Shown one piece after another: positions 1 to 9,014 of a DNA stretch of 22,778 nt. The translations under genes were made by a program, and so were the position numbers. Within the stretch, counting starts at the first letter, position 1; each line of letters begins with the position of its first letter. The stretch is from Candidatus Hodarchaeota archaeon. Its GTDB lineage: Archaea > Asgardarchaeota > Heimdallarchaeia > Hodarchaeales > Hodarchaeaceae. The stretch covers positions 1 to 22,778 of the forward strand of contig JAEOTU010000060.1 of assembly GCA_016839665.1 (NCBI GenBank), written 5' to 3'. The notes under the pieces were generated by a model. It was not told where the DNA came from and did no database searches. It saw only the letters and a program-made list of their open reading frames with translations.

Positions 1-564
1 GTTGGACATAAGCATGATTCTATAGGATAGTCTTTTAAACAATTCAAATGGTGTTATTTTATGGTTTGTTAAGCGGCAATTGTAACATCTGTGAGTTTTT
101 GCTATTTCTTCGATAATCAGGTTTTCTGCGATGAATTCAGTCATGCAAATCTCATTTTTACCAATAAGCATACGTGTCAATAGATTTTTTAGTTCCTTTT
201 TTTGTTCCATATTATTATAGAAACTCTTTGCCTCCTTAATTCTGTGAAAAACTTCAGCTGATATTTTAGGCTTGGAAAAAACTAATTTAACTCTTTTTTT
301 CCATTTCTCAAGCCATAGGCTGGCCCAAATATTTAGTAATGCTTTTAATTCTTCCGGATTCTTCTCCCAGCTTTGTTCTAATAGATTATATATGTCTTGT
401 TTTCTAAAAAGGTTCCATTTAAACTTCATCCATTCTTCGAAGTCTCTGTAGGCGTAACCTACCATCTGATATTCAAAAGAATAATTATCCAATTTAGGTA
501 AGTAACCTTTCATTTTTTCAGCAAGTATGGAAATAAATTGTTTTCTTATTAATTTTGAACCCAT
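1..564 (-). CDS. Hypothetical protein, C-terminus beyond the left edge
   Basis: A minus-strand frame opens with ATG at 562-564 and runs 188 codons to the left edge without a stop, so the gene is 3'-partial. The product is basic and rich in Lys, Glu, Leu and Trp. A CYNC pair lies about 25-30 residues before the edge and could be half of a metal site. No signal peptide, membrane segment or familiar motif is visible. No Shine-Dalgarno sequence precedes the ATG; an AT-rich stretch at about 600-615 could be a TATA element for a short-leader mRNA. The long uninterrupted frame in AT-rich DNA is the main evidence that it is real. I do not recognise the family. Confidence 0.6.
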   Translation of the reverse strand, partial: MGSKLIRKQFISILAEKMKGYLPKLDNYSFEYQMVGYAYRDFEEWMKFKWNLFRKQDIYNLLEQSWEKNPEELKALLNIWASLWLEKWKKRVKLVFSKPKISAEVFHRIKEAKSFYNNMEQKKELKNLLTRMLIGKNEICMTEFIAENLIIEEIAKTHRCYNCRLTNHKITPFELFKRLSYRIMLMSN

Positions 565-656
565 TGGTTACACTCGCAATATGACACAATAGTATACAAA
601 CCAGAATTTAAGACTGACTAAAAAAGTAGCTGACGTAATAAGCTCTGAAGAATAAT

Positions 657-1571
657 TCAGAAATCTTCAGTTATTTTGAATAGATCACTAAGCTTAGGAA
701 GACCGTTTCTTGCACCTGGTTTTGTGATAGCTCTTGAGGCTATGTAGTTACCAAGTATTCCGCATTCTCTAATTGATTTATTATTAGTCAACCCATAAAT
801 AAATCCTGCACAAAAAGCATCTCCAGCTCCCGTTGAATCTACAACTCTTACTTGGTAGGGGGGTATCAAATAGCTTTCTTTTTGGTTTGCGACATAACAT
901 CCCTTTTTTCCTAGCTTCACAGCTACAATTTTTACGTTTTCACAAAGTAGGTCTTCGACACCCTTTTTAAAGCTCTTTCCAGTTAGTAACTGTAATTCTC
1001 TTTGGCTAGGCATTACAGCAAAAGATCTTCTTATGAGTGGTTTCAAAGCTTTTTTGCCCTTAAGAGCATAGATCATACCAGGGTCAAATGTTATCCTTAT
1101 TTTTGGGTTCTTCTCGACCAACATCTTTTGTGCTTCGAAGAGACTTTCAGAAGTAAAAGAGGTTAAATGGAGATATCGTGACTTCGCTGTATAGTTAAGG
1201 TTAATCTCATTTAGGTTTAAGGAATCGTTAGATCCAGGGTCTAGGTATAATGCCCGTTCACCATTTGGATCTACGAACCCAATTACATTTCCACTTCTTC
1301 CAACACTTGAAACTACTATTCCACTGGTTTCAACACCTTGCTTTTGAAAATCAGATATAAGTAATCGACCATCAGAGTCGTCAACAACCTTACCGATGAA
1401 TCCCGTTCTCACTCCAAGCCTTGCCAATCCAACTGCCGTATTTCCAGCTGATCCCCCAGGCGATATTTGAAACCCAAGTATCTGACATTCTTCTTCAGCT
1501 TTAGCTATTTTGTTCACCATGTAAAGCCGGTCAACATTCAAACCCCCAAAACAGACAACATCAAACTCCAT
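657..1571 (-). CDS. PfkB/ribokinase-family sugar or nucleoside kinase
   Basis: A predicted ATP-dependent kinase of the PfkB family, transferring phosphate to a sugar or nucleoside. Visible family marks are an N-terminal GGLN strand-turn (about 9-12), the substrate motif GGSAGN (39-44) and the second signature ending GAGDAF (about 248-253), whose Asp is the catalytic base. The length of 304 aa is normal. I prefer the ATG at 1571 over the one at 1580 because GAGAG lies 9 nt upstream of it. The start overlaps the end of ftr by 11 bp, so the two are almost certainly cotranscribed and perhaps translationally coupled. Substrate cannot be told from sequence; ribose, a nucleoside or ribose-1-phosphate are options. 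The purD/ftr context favours nucleotide or pterin metabolism, which is inference. Confidence 0.85.
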   Translation of the reverse strand: MEFDVVCFGGLNVDRLYMVNKIAKAEEECQILGFQISPGGSAGNTAVGLARLGVRTGFIGKVVDDSDGRLLISDFQKQGVETSGIVVSSVGRSGNVIGFVDPNGERALYLDPGSNDSLNLNEINLNYTAKSRYLHLTSFTSESLFEAQKMLVEKNPKIRITFDPGMIYALKGKKALKPLIRRSFAVMPSQRELQLLTGKSFKKGVEDLLCENVKIVAVKLGKKGCYVANQKESYLIPPYQVRVVDSTGAGDAFCAGFIYGLTNNKSIRECGILGNYIASRAITKPGARNGLPKLSDLFKITEDF

Positions 1572-2472
1572 AAAAAACATCTCTCAAGGGAATCTTGTGT
1601 TTGCCAAGTTTTCCTCCATAGTTACCAGCTGATATCTTTACAACCCCAAAAACCTTAGAAACTGCCTTCATTCCTACTTTCATTGCATTCCTAACAACTT
1701 CAAGTGAAGTACCGTTTATTACGACTTCAGGGATGTAATTAATGCCTTCAGGAACTCTCGACTGTCTCCCTAATACTTTTTTAAGGGTTGGACAATATGG
1801 ATAATTAGTAGTTGGTCCGATTTGAGGATATTTTGTTTCAGCCTTTGAACCTGCCGAACAAACACCAAATGGAGTAATTGCATTTCTAATTTTATTTATA
1901 GCTGTTAATGCTTTCTCTCCAGCTTCTGTAACAGCCTCTTTAAATGTACAAAAATACCAGAAATTACCTCCTGTAATTCCACGACCATAACCGATGTGCC
2001 TTTCGATCTGAAAATCAGGAACCATTATTGGAACGACTATCATTTCACGACCATAACGTTTTTCGATCCATTCAAATCCATCACCACAGTGACCTATACG
2101 ATCCATTGTATCAATAATACCTACTGGATTTGGACAAGCATCAAAAACAGCTGTGAAGGGTTTAACTAGTATGTCCTGTCGAATTCTATATGAGAACTCA
2201 ATATAAAATTTTTCGACAGTCTTTTTTAAAGGTTTCTTATCGTTCAACGCCGTCCAAAACTGTAGGATCACTCCTTTCCGTGAGTCAGGCGTCTTATTTT
2301 TATCTAAGTAACTCTCTATTCCACCCTCGATTCTCCCGATAACCATTGAAGGTGTAGCTGTAGCATGTTCAGCTGCTCTTCTAAGTGTAATATAATCATC
2401 AGCTGTAACTAAGATCCTGAAATATAAACCGTCAAAAGCCTCAGCAAACGTATCTTCAATAACTATTTTCAT
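1561..2472 (-). CDS. ftr: Formylmethanofuran:tetrahydromethanopterin formyltransferase
   Basis: Transfers the formyl group from formylmethanofuran to N5 of tetrahydromethanopterin, the second step of the archaeal methyl branch of the Wood-Ljungdahl or methanogenesis pathway, in the cytosol. It is recognised by the start IEDTFAEAF, a central GITGGNFW motif, and a C-terminal block with EVVINGTS and [14 protein letters not shown], all characteristic of Ftr. The length of about 303 aa fits the family. Start chosen at 2472 (MKIVIED) because it matches the family N-terminus; the upstream ATG at 2496 adds eight unrelated residues. It lies between a HAD gene (76 bp away) and a PfkB gene (overlapping). 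No other C1-pathway gene is in the window, so autotrophic versus heterotrophic use cannot be judged. Confidence 0.93.
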   Translation of the reverse strand: MKIVIEDTFAEAFDGLYFRILVTADDYITLRRAAEHATATPSMVIGRIEGGIESYLDKNKTPDSRKGVILQFWTALNDKKPLKKTVEKFYIEFSYRIRQDILVKPFTAVFDACPNPVGIIDTMDRIGHCGDGFEWIEKRYGREMIVVPIMVPDFQIERHIGYGRGITGGNFWYFCTFKEAVTEAGEKALTAINKIRNAITPFGVCSAGSKAETKYPQIGPTTNYPYCPTLKKVLGRQSRVPEGINYIPEVVINGTSLEVVRNAMKVGMKAVSKVFGVVKISAGNYGGKLGKHKIPLRDVFYGV

Positions 2473-2548
2473 GATGATAAAACAACCATTTACCATACTA
2501 ATTGTGAAATATAAGATAAATTAATGTCTGTTTGGTTCCAATTTGGTT

Positions 2549-3634
2549 TTATCCCAGGTCTCCTATAGCTTGTCCTCGAACAGACTTCCTTAAATCACAA
2601 CTTTCCTTAATAAGTCGCTCTTTGTTGCTCGAGGTTACTTTTTCAACTTGAGGTTTCTCTTTTTGAAAAAGCCTTTTCAAAGTCAGGATCAAGGGATGAC
2701 GAGATATTCCCATAAGAGTCTCTAGAGACCAGTCCTGTGCTAAACTGAGTACACGATCTTTCCCAAACTTATTAAAAACGTCAGCTATTATTGAAGTTAC
2801 TACTGTATTACGGGATAGAACTGCGATCTCTGCTTCTCTCACAGCATAAGTGTTTCCATTAAATGACACCGTCAATCCTCCAGCCTCCCTTACTACCCTA
2901 AAAGGATCAACATCAGTGATGCTATCACCAACATACATAACGTCTGAAAGGCTAACATCAAACTTTTCAACGATTTCCTTGACAGCTCTAGCTTTTTCGT
3001 AACCACCAATCGTATTAACCTCATTAAATATCCTACCGATCTGCATACGAGGAATTTCGTCCCATAGAATCTCATTTAGTTTTTGTATTGAGAATTGAGA
3101 ATTACTAGATAACTGTTGTATAGAATTAGCACCGTAGGGTATCTCTATCATAGGTAGACTTGAAATTTCTCTTTTAATTTCAATTAAACGTTTCATTTCT
3201 TCTTTTCTAAGATGATAGGCATCGATGTCAATCTTTGTACAGTAGGTATTTTCTATTTGGAATCCGACCTTCATAGATAGAGCGGCTATGTAAGGTTCAT
3301 AACTTGTACTAACAATAAAAGAAGGCATTATCTTTTGGATAAATTTGAGACTTACATCAGCTCCTGTAACAAGAAGTAAAGTGTTTAAAGAAAAAAATTT
3401 CATTTCTTTGTATGTAGCACCATAGGCTTTCAGAAAAGGAATAATATACTTTAAGGTTTCACCAGGTTTATATCCGGATTTATTAACTACTGCTAAAAAA
3501 TCATCATAACGACTTATTAAAGAAAAGAATCGATCTCCACTAGGTATAATGTGTTTTGTGTATTCAAAAGCATTATCATTCTTTGATATCGGACCCTCAC
3601 AATCAGTAACAAAGACCCTAAGGTTTCGTGACAT
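2549..3634 (-). CDS. HAD-superfamily hydrolase, EhaR/COG4030 type
   Basis: A predicted phosphatase of the archaeal HAD group seen in methanogens as EhaR and in COG4030. Motif I is VTDCEG with the nucleophile Asp at residue 11, a Lys in GYEKARAV (about 214) can serve as motif III, and GDSITDVD (236-243) is motif IV. A cap-like region lies between. The true start is the ATG at 3634: the frame is open upstream to 3712, but that part is antiparallel-free overlap inside purD, and GAGGAA lies about 7 nt before the 3634 ATG. It begins 2 bp after the purD stop, indicating coupling. Substrate is unknown; position between purD and ftr suggests a phosphorylated purine or pterin intermediate, which is inference. 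Confidence 0.82.
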   Translation of the reverse strand: MSRNLRVFVTDCEGPISKNDNAFEYTKHIIPSGDRFFSLISRYDDFLAVVNKSGYKPGETLKYIIPFLKAYGATYKEMKFFSLNTLLLVTGADVSLKFIQKIMPSFIVSTSYEPYIAALSMKVGFQIENTYCTKIDIDAYHLRKEEMKRLIEIKREISSLPMIEIPYGANSIQQLSSNSQFSIQKLNEILWDEIPRMQIGRIFNEVNTIGGYEKARAVKEIVEKFDVSLSDVMYVGDSITDVDPFRVVREAGGLTVSFNGNTYAVREAEIAVLSRNTVVTSIIADVFNKFGKDRVLSLAQDWSLETLMGISRHPLILTLKRLFQKEKPQVEKVTSSNKERLIKESCDLRKSVRGQAIGDLG

Positions 3635-3636
3635 TA

Positions 3637-5046
3637 TTATTTCCTCAATTGTTTCATGTGTCTTACACTTAGGGCTATATGTTCTGGTGAAGCAATATCC
3701 CTCCTGTTCCATAGAGCTCCTCCACGAATTACAAACAATCCTTCAAGAGCGATCTTACGAGCTATATTAAGATCGTTTCCAATACCAACTGTACATATTG
3801 CTCTTGATCCGAGGGAGTAATTCTTGCCATCCGACCGCATTTCCATGGATCCAGGATAAAATCGTATTTGGTCACCATTGTTTAATTTTGACAAGTTAGT
3901 CTTGTCTACTTTGATAGGAGTCCCTATTTCATTTTTATTAACCTTTTCAAGAAAAACATTAGAATATTCTCCATAATTAGGAGGCACTTTATACATTACT
4001 ACTGTTGCCTTATTATCGATATCAACTTTCTTGAGGGAGCCATCAATAATTCTAAAACAAACTTCAACAAAGTCTTCTTTCAATATTGGCAGAATATTGA
4101 TTATTTCTGGATCTCCAGGTCTACTGTTGACTTCTAGAACCATTGGTCCATTACGAGTGTGCATAAATGCGACATAGAAAGGAATTCCACGGAGTGCAGA
4201 GTTAAAGTTGTCTCCTCTGAGCTTTTCGAAGATTTTTGTTACTATCTGCTTCTCTTCATCATAATCACTCTGACTAATGAAAGGCAAAATATCTTCCTTG
4301 TCTTTGTATGATCCCATACCGCCTGTGTTCGGGCCGAAATCACCATCAAATGCGCGTTTGTAGTCTCTTGTGTCAGGAAGTGGCACAAGGTGTTTTCCAT
4401 CACAAAAAGCTTGGAAACTTGATTCCTCTCCTTCAATTTTTTCTTCCACAATAACAGATCCAAACCGTAAGTTAGAGACAAAATGCTCAAAGAGCTGCTT
4501 ACGGTTACTAAAATGATCTCCCCAGACACCTACGCCTTTACCTGCTACTGGAGTATCAGGTTTAATTGCAACCTGATCTTCTAGTTCGTCCAGCCATCTA
4601 AAAAGCTGTTTTTTTACATCTTCTAGAGTTTTATAATCCTTTTTATCAAATATTTTGAATCTTGGATTAACCTTGGGAGTTATCTCATTGAATAATTTTC
4701 TTTGGGCTACTTTACTCCCCTCAATAGCATATTCTCTGGTAGAGCATATCATAGGAATTCCTGTTTCTTTTTCGATAAGATTTCTTATGCCATTAATAAT
4801 TGGCTTTTCAGGACCTACAATACCAAAAGATATCTTTTCACTATATTTTTTGGCAAAACTGCAAATTTCATCATTATTAAGAGAGGGAATAACTACATGC
4901 TGCTTTGCCCTTTTTACGTTATATGGGTTTTTTTGCTTATCAGCAATATACAAATCAACATCGTATTCACGACTTCTCCTAAAAGTATCTAATAAAGCAG
5001 CACCCCTAGAACCATAGGAAACAATAAGTATACCTACGCGCTCCAT
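3637..5046 (-). CDS. purD: Phosphoribosylamine-glycine ligase (GAR synthetase)
   Basis: ATP-grasp ligase of purine synthesis that joins 5-phosphoribosylamine and glycine. Evidence is the N-terminal SYGSRGAA, GPE at 78-80, GKGVGVWG in the ATP-grasp domain (about 169-176), the PurD signature GPNTGGMGS at 238-246, and the metal-binding EVNSRPGDPE at 305-314. Length of about 469 aa is slightly above bacterial PurD. A GTG at 5058 in the same frame is an alternative start and has a purine-rich stretch upstream; ATG 5046 gives the more family-like N-terminus. It is the first gene of a minus-strand run purD-HAD-ftr-pfkB. A TATA-like AT-rich stretch at about 5100-5110 could drive it. Confidence 0.93.
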   Translation of the reverse strand: MERVGILIVSYGSRGAALLDTFRRSREYDVDLYIADKQKNPYNVKRAKQHVVIPSLNNDEICSFAKKYSEKISFGIVGPEKPIINGIRNLIEKETGIPMICSTREYAIEGSKVAQRKLFNEITPKVNPRFKIFDKKDYKTLEDVKKQLFRWLDELEDQVAIKPDTPVAGKGVGVWGDHFSNRKQLFEHFVSNLRFGSVIVEEKIEGEESSFQAFCDGKHLVPLPDTRDYKRAFDGDFGPNTGGMGSYKDKEDILPFISQSDYDEEKQIVTKIFEKLRGDNFNSALRGIPFYVAFMHTRNGPMVLEVNSRPGDPEIINILPILKEDFVEVCFRIIDGSLKKVDIDNKATVVMYKVPPNYGEYSNVFLEKVNKNEIGTPIKVDKTNLSKLNNGDQIRFYPGSMEMRSDGKNYSLGSRAICTVGIGNDLNIARKIALEGLFVIRGGALWNRRDIASPEHIALSVRHMKQLRK

Positions 5047-5058
5047 ATTGATCAACAC

Positions 5059-5412
5059 ATCATTTCTTTACCAAATTGAATTTATTTGCTTTGTGCTAGA
5101 AAATAAACTGAGGATCTGCTTTAAATTCCCATATTTTTCACATACAAATATTGATCACTTATTATAACTGTTTCTTTTTATTCTATTATGTTATTCAATT
5201 TCTAGATTCTTAATAAAATCTATATTCAGTAATTGATTTTCATCAATTACTAACATTTGTAAGATAGATTATAAGAACTATTACTTGAGTTTTTTTGATA
5301 TACTAGCTCTCATAAAGTATAATGGTAAGTTTGTTACAAACAAATGGTTGGGAAGGCCAGATAGAAATAAAACTTGAACAAACATTCGAAAGAGTAGAAT
5401 AGGAGAATAAAA
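5059..5412. other. Divergent intergenic region between purD and SSB remnant
   Basis: This 354-bp AT-rich stretch separates the divergent purD operon and the broken ssDNA-binding gene, so it should hold both promoters. AT-rich TATA-like sequences occur near 5100 and between 5280 and 5340. It contains the perfect inverted repeat at 5228-5251, listed separately. I see no open frame or RNA gene in it. Confidence 0.6.
5228..5251. repeat. Perfect inverted repeat, 10-bp arms
   Basis: The arms AGTAATTGAT and ATCAATTACT pair perfectly around a 4-nt TTTC loop. It lies about 180 bp from both flanking starts. It lacks the U-run of a typical terminator, so an operator or a fold in a leader is more likely. 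No protein partner can be named. Confidence 0.55.
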
Positions 5413-5781
5413 ATGATAATTGCAGATTTAACAGATGGTATACGAAGGGTAGACATTAAGGCTAAGGTTGTTGATATCACTGAATCTAGAGAAGTACGAT
5501 CAAGATACTCTGGTGAAACTTTTACCGTTGCTGAAGCCATGATAAGTGATGATATTGGAACATTTAAGCTTGTACTTTAAAACGAGCAAATCGAAAAGGT
5601 AAAAAACAATGACAATTTGAAAATTGTAAATGGCTACGTTAAATCTGTTCGTGGTGAAATACAACTAAACATAGGCAAATTTATGGTGCAAAGAAGATAC
5701 TATGCGTTATTTAAAAATGCGTGCGCCTACTTCATAAAGGTTATAGGTAAGAACTACAAATTAAACTTATTAACAGCTTAG
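5413..5781 (+). pseudogene. Broken OB-fold ssDNA-binding (RPA-like) protein gene
   Basis: ATG 5413 follows a good Shine-Dalgarno AGGAG at 5401-5405. The frame reads an OB-fold nucleic-acid-binding protein of the archaeal SSB/RPA type: DGIRRVDIKAKVVDI, then SRYSGETFTVAEAMISDDIG and FKLVL. At codon 56 it meets TAA (5578-5580) where homologues usually carry Trp before an acidic/Asn-Glu turn. The same frame then continues with NEQIEKVKNNDNLKIVNGY and RGEIQLNIGKF, the second half of the OB fold, before losing similarity and stopping at 5781. As written, the product would be half an OB fold. Trp TGG to TAA needs two changes, so decay is more likely than a single sequencing error. The intact Shine-Dalgarno suggests recent inactivation. 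Functional SSB should be encoded elsewhere. Confidence 0.8.
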
Positions 5782-5791
5782 TCTCTATCCA

Positions 5792-6136
5792 ATGGAAGGA
5801 TTAGACCATGCAACCAATGATAATAAATTAGCTAAGGTTGTGTTGGATTTGTCTGAAAGAACAAAGTGTTTTCCAAAATGTAGAAAATTTAGATGTGGTA
5901 AAAATTCTCTTCAATTCAGAGGAAGAACAGCGTGGTGTCAATGGGTAGACGAGCTCTGCAACCCTTCAAATTGTAGCTATGCTATGTGTGTTAGTAGGAG
6001 ATTTTTGCCAAATGGATTGTGTGGCGAAAAAATACGACGAAAGACAATCGATAAAATTCCTGAAGAGGAAGCACTGCATACAATTAGATTAAAAGGAAAA
6101 ACGCTTAGGAAGATTGGAGAAAAAGATATTTTCTGA
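5792..6136 (+). CDS. Small cysteine-rich protein, unrecognised
   Basis: A 114-aa product with eight cysteines, in the order CFPKC, RCG, WC, LC, NC, MC and LCG, between residues 27 and about 78. This spacing suggests one or two zinc or iron-sulfur sites. The C-terminal third is basic and Lys-rich. No membrane segment or signal peptide is visible. It starts 10 bp after the end of the broken SSB gene and no clear ribosome-binding site is seen, so it may have been translated from the same mRNA by coupling, which the SSB stop would disturb. It ends 41 bp before the convergent PhoU-like gene. Cysteine conservation would be expected for a real gene; I do not recognise the family. Confidence 0.65.
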   Translation: MEGLDHATNDNKLAKVVLDLSERTKCFPKCRKFRCGKNSLQFRGRTAWCQWVDELCNPSNCSYAMCVSRRFLPNGLCGEKIRRKTIDKIPEEEALHTIRLKGKTLRKIGEKDIF

Positions 6137-6177
6137 CATTAAGCTTGTATGTAATAATATTTTCTATTTAAATGACT

Positions 6178-7155
6178 TTAATTTCTTGGTGTTGTAAGAT
6201 CCGAAATATCAACACTATAATAGTATATGCGAACAATCAATGATACTATATAAGCTAGTTTCTGGGCAATTTCTGCTTGTATTGTTTTGCAAACAGATGT
6301 AACTTGGTTTTGTTTCTCTATCACTAAATCTCTCTGGTCTCTGACTAAATCAGCACCTTCAATGTCTTTAACTAGGAATGCAGTTATTGCATTTTCATAC
6401 GATTTATAAACTACTTGGTGCAGACTTTTTATTGGTTTCCATAGAATTTTGCCATTATATTTGTTATCAATATGCAGAACATATTCAGATATTTGAGAGG
6501 ATAAATCACCTATGGATTCAACAAAACTCGCTGTTAAGCGGTAATCCAAGCAGTCAATAGGATGTATATCAAGTTTCTCGCTCAAACCTGGATTTTGAAT
6601 AACAGTTCTCAATATTCTTACAAGAAGAAAATAGAGGCGATCTACCTCGTTGTCTCTAGCAATAATACTTCTTGCGAGTTGAACATCAAAATTAGAAAGT
6701 GCAGTTATTGTATCACGATACATACCTGAAGTTATTAAATATTCACGTCTAAGTATTTTTGAAGGCGGGAATGCAGATGGCTCCAATACACTTTGCATAA
6801 CTATCTTACTATAATCTTCTTCAATAATTTCTAATCCAATAAGGCGAGTTGATGTATCTTTTACTGTTTCTCGTTGTGACATACTAATTCTGTCTTTTGC
6901 CTTTATTTGAATGATATCATAACCAAGAAGATATTTACCTATTATCTCGCGACTTAAGTAAGGTCCAGGAATTACTGTGGCTATACTTTGTATTTGTTCT
7001 AAATTATACTTTGGATCAATAACAAGATGTCCATCAGACGAAACAGATGTTGAGACAACTGAACCTCGACTTATCCCATTCTTTATTGCCCACTCCTTAG
7101 GCACTGTTACAAAGAATGTTCCACCCCTTGTTTTCTGTATTTTCCGAAGTTCCAT
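6178..7155 (-). CDS. PhoU-domain regulator with N-terminal AbrB/SpoVT domain
   Basis: A 325-aa archaeal PhoU-like protein. Residues 1-45 form a SpoVT/AbrB swapped-hairpin DNA-binding domain (RKIQKTRGGTFFVTVPKEWA is typical), and the remaining helical part carries PhoU-like repeats rich in Leu and Ile with an RDNEVDRLYFLLVRIL segment matching the PhoU helix with its acidic metal-binding residues. Such proteins are thought to sense phosphate status and regulate phosphate genes, but no pst transporter lies in the window. ATG 7155 is preceded by AGGGGAAAG and a TATA element about 30 nt upstream. It is a single-gene unit, convergent with the Cys-rich gene. Confidence 0.87.
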   Translation of the reverse strand: MELRKIQKTRGGTFFVTVPKEWAIKNGISRGSVVSTSVSSDGHLVIDPKYNLEQIQSIATVIPGPYLSREIIGKYLLGYDIIQIKAKDRISMSQRETVKDTSTRLIGLEIIEEDYSKIVMQSVLEPSAFPPSKILRREYLITSGMYRDTITALSNFDVQLARSIIARDNEVDRLYFLLVRILRTVIQNPGLSEKLDIHPIDCLDYRLTASFVESIGDLSSQISEYVLHIDNKYNGKILWKPIKSLHQVVYKSYENAITAFLVKDIEGADLVRDQRDLVIEKQNQVTSVCKTIQAEIAQKLAYIVSLIVRIYYYSVDISDLTTPRN

Positions 7156-7180
7156 TTACTTTCCCCTATATTTTGAACCC

Positions 7181-7188
7181 GTATAAAG
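7181..7188 (-). promoter_or_regulatory. TATA-like element of the PhoU-type gene
   Basis: On the minus strand CTTTATAC lies 26-33 nt upstream of the ATG at 7155, the expected distance for an archaeal TBP site driving an mRNA with a very short leader. A GGGGAAAG ribosome-binding stretch sits between it and the start. Confidence 0.45.
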
Positions 7189-7408
7189 GATAAAACCTTA
7201 ATGGAATGAATAAATATCTACGCATGCAATCTTTCTGCATATTAGAAAGAGCACGAGCTAACTAAGGGAGATGGGAAATACTTCTAATCCAAGTATTGCA
7301 CCAATTGTAAACCTTCATGACTTTAGTGTTACACCTATAAGCTTTGTAAATATTTAGTACTTAAGAAAATCGAATAAATGAGACACTTTTTAGGGAATTG
7401 TAACATAC

Positions 7409-8647
7409 CTAGTTATTTTGCTTCCTGAAATATTTTGGTTGATAGTTAACCATTTCTTTAAACAAATTATCTTCTAGAAAACCTTTTTTAATTATACTGC
7501 ATGAAATACCTAGATTAGTTTTCTTTGTGCGTCCATATCGACCTAAGCTTTTAACATGAGAATTCAAAAGTCCCATTAGATCAAGTTCACTTATTAATCC
7601 ACTTACTCTCCTCTGTGTTAATGGTTCTTTTCCAAATTTATTACAAAGCTCAGTATAAAGATTGTAAATATCACCGGTTATGGATCCATTAGAATTCTTC
7701 TTTTCTAAAAAGAATACACTTAACAAAATCAATTTTGAGTGAGTAGGTAAACCCTTGTAAGTTTCTGCAATACGATCATGCTCTATTCTTTTTTGTGCTT
7801 CTCTAACATGTTTTTCATCAATATAATTATTTCCTCTTCTTTCTGCCAATTCACCCGCAACTCTTAAAAGATCAATTGCTCTCCTTGCGTCCCCGTGCTC
7901 TGCAGCAGCAAGTGCAGAACATAGTTTAATTGCACTGTGAGATAGTACGCCTTCATTAAACGATAACTTCGCTCTTTGCACAAGTATATCTTGAAGTTCA
8001 TTCGCATTATATGGTCTGAAGACAAGTTCTTCTTCGCTCAATGTGCTCAATACTCTTGGGTCAAGATATTCTTTAAACTTCAAATCATTTGAAATTCCGA
8101 GTATCATTACCCGACTATTAGACAAATTTTCATTAACACGTGTTAATTCGTAAAGTAATGCATCACCCTTTGCCTTAATAATTGCATCAATTTCGTCCAA
8201 GACAACAAGCAAAAAAATATTATTTGAATTTAGACAATTCTTAAATCTATCAAAAACTTCTCCAACAGCTAGACCTGTAAACGGAACATAAGTATTTAGT
8301 GATGAACATATACTTGAAAGAACACGATATTCCGTTCCTGTAAGTCTACAATTTATGAAACTAACTTTTAGAAAAGAACCGAAAGTTTCAGCTCTTTTTT
8401 GGAGTTTTCCTAAAACATATTTCATTACTGCTGTTTTACCAGTTCCAGTTTTACCATATGTTAAAATATTTGAACAGGGAGAACCCCTAAGAGCTGGGGC
8501 TAACGTTTCACCTAAAAATCTAATCTGATCTTCTCTATGTGGCAATTTATATGGAACATAATCATGTCTAAGAGATTTTCTATTTTTAAATACACTTGGT
8601 CCTTTTAGAAAATTGTTAAACACTTCTTCCAAAATATCCTTTTTCAA
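7409..8647 (-). CDS. cdc6: Orc1/Cdc6 replication initiator
   Basis: AAA+ initiator that binds origin recognition boxes and loads MCM. Residues 65-72 are the Walker A GKTGTGKT, 147-154 are Walker B VVVLDEID in form (LLVVLDEID), ISND at 185-188 is sensor 1 and GDARRAIDLLR at 252-262 is sensor 2. The C-terminal 100 residues form the winged helix that reads origin DNA. Length of 412 aa is normal and no lesion is seen. Start is TTG at 8645-8647 with GGAGT nine nt upstream. It is transcribed away from a 789-bp intergenic region with ORB-like boxes, the classic Orc1-origin layout. Nearby replication remnants (SSB, PolD) are broken but this gene is intact. Confidence 0.95.
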   Translation of the reverse strand: MKKDILEEVFNNFLKGPSVFKNRKSLRHDYVPYKLPHREDQIRFLGETLAPALRGSPCSNILTYGKTGTGKTAVMKYVLGKLQKRAETFGSFLKVSFINCRLTGTEYRVLSSICSSLNTYVPFTGLAVGEVFDRFKNCLNSNNIFLLVVLDEIDAIIKAKGDALLYELTRVNENLSNSRVMILGISNDLKFKEYLDPRVLSTLSEEELVFRPYNANELQDILVQRAKLSFNEGVLSHSAIKLCSALAAAEHGDARRAIDLLRVAGELAERRGNNYIDEKHVREAQKRIEHDRIAETYKGLPTHSKLILLSVFFLEKKNSNGSITGDIYNLYTELCNKFGKEPLTQRRVSGLISELDLMGLLNSHVKSLGRYGRTKKTNLGISCSIIKKGFLEDNLFKEMVNYQPKYFRKQNN

Positions 8648-8773
8648 TTATGCTTACTCCATTTATGAAAGGTAATAAATTTTTGTATTTTTGTTTTGTA
8701 TTTATTTGGAATAAAATAAGGGCTACCATACAATAAATTTGATAAAAAAAAGAATGAAAAAATTAATGGTAGA

Positions 8774-8798
8774 CCTACCCCTTTATTTCTTATGGAAA
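8774..8798 (-). promoter_or_regulatory. Origin recognition box 1 (ORB-like)
   Basis: Read on the minus strand, TTTCC-ATAA-GAAA-TAA-AGGGGTAGG. It matches the other two boxes at all shared positions, with the G-string facing cdc6. The dyad half (TTTCC/GAAA) is weaker than in box 2. It lies about 130 bp upstream of the cdc6 start, so it may also mediate autoregulation. Confidence 0.8.
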
Positions 8799-8987
8799 CC
8801 CCTAAGAAAATATTTATTCTTAATTGATAATGTTTAAGGAACCCCCCTTGTCAATTTCATCATTAATATATTTAAATTATATTGTATATTTCTTTTTTAA
8901 AAATCTACAATTTAATTTATACATATTCTAATAATTAATTATTTTGTACAATAATTTCAATTCGATAATAAAAACCGTATAGATATT

Positions 8988-9012
8988 TTTCCAATGGAAA
9001 TCTAGGGGTAGG
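8988..9012 (+). promoter_or_regulatory. Origin recognition box 2 (ORB-like)
   Basis: Plus strand, TTTCC-AATG-GAAA-TCT-AGGGGTAGG. This is the closest of the three to the published ORB dyad plus G-string. It ends 3 bp from the long AT hairpin at 9015-9051. Confidence 0.85.
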
Positions 9013-9014
9013 TG

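Noticed and set aside
4655..5017. Plus-strand ORFs of 96-120 codons inside purD
   Set aside because: Shadow frames of purD, whose ATP-grasp motifs are clear.
5334..5540. Minus-strand ORF of 68 codons
   Set aside because: Antisense to the OB-fold remnant, which has recognisable protein sequence and a ribosome-binding site.
7271..7357. 28-codon plus-strand ORF with a GGGAG just before the ATG
   Set aside because: Too short and without similarity; spacing from GGGAG to ATG is zero. Possibly a remnant but unsupported.
8836..8850. AAGGAACCCCCCTT as a fourth origin box
   Set aside because: It has a C-run but lacks the TTTCC-N4-GAAA dyad with the fixed spacing of the three boxes.
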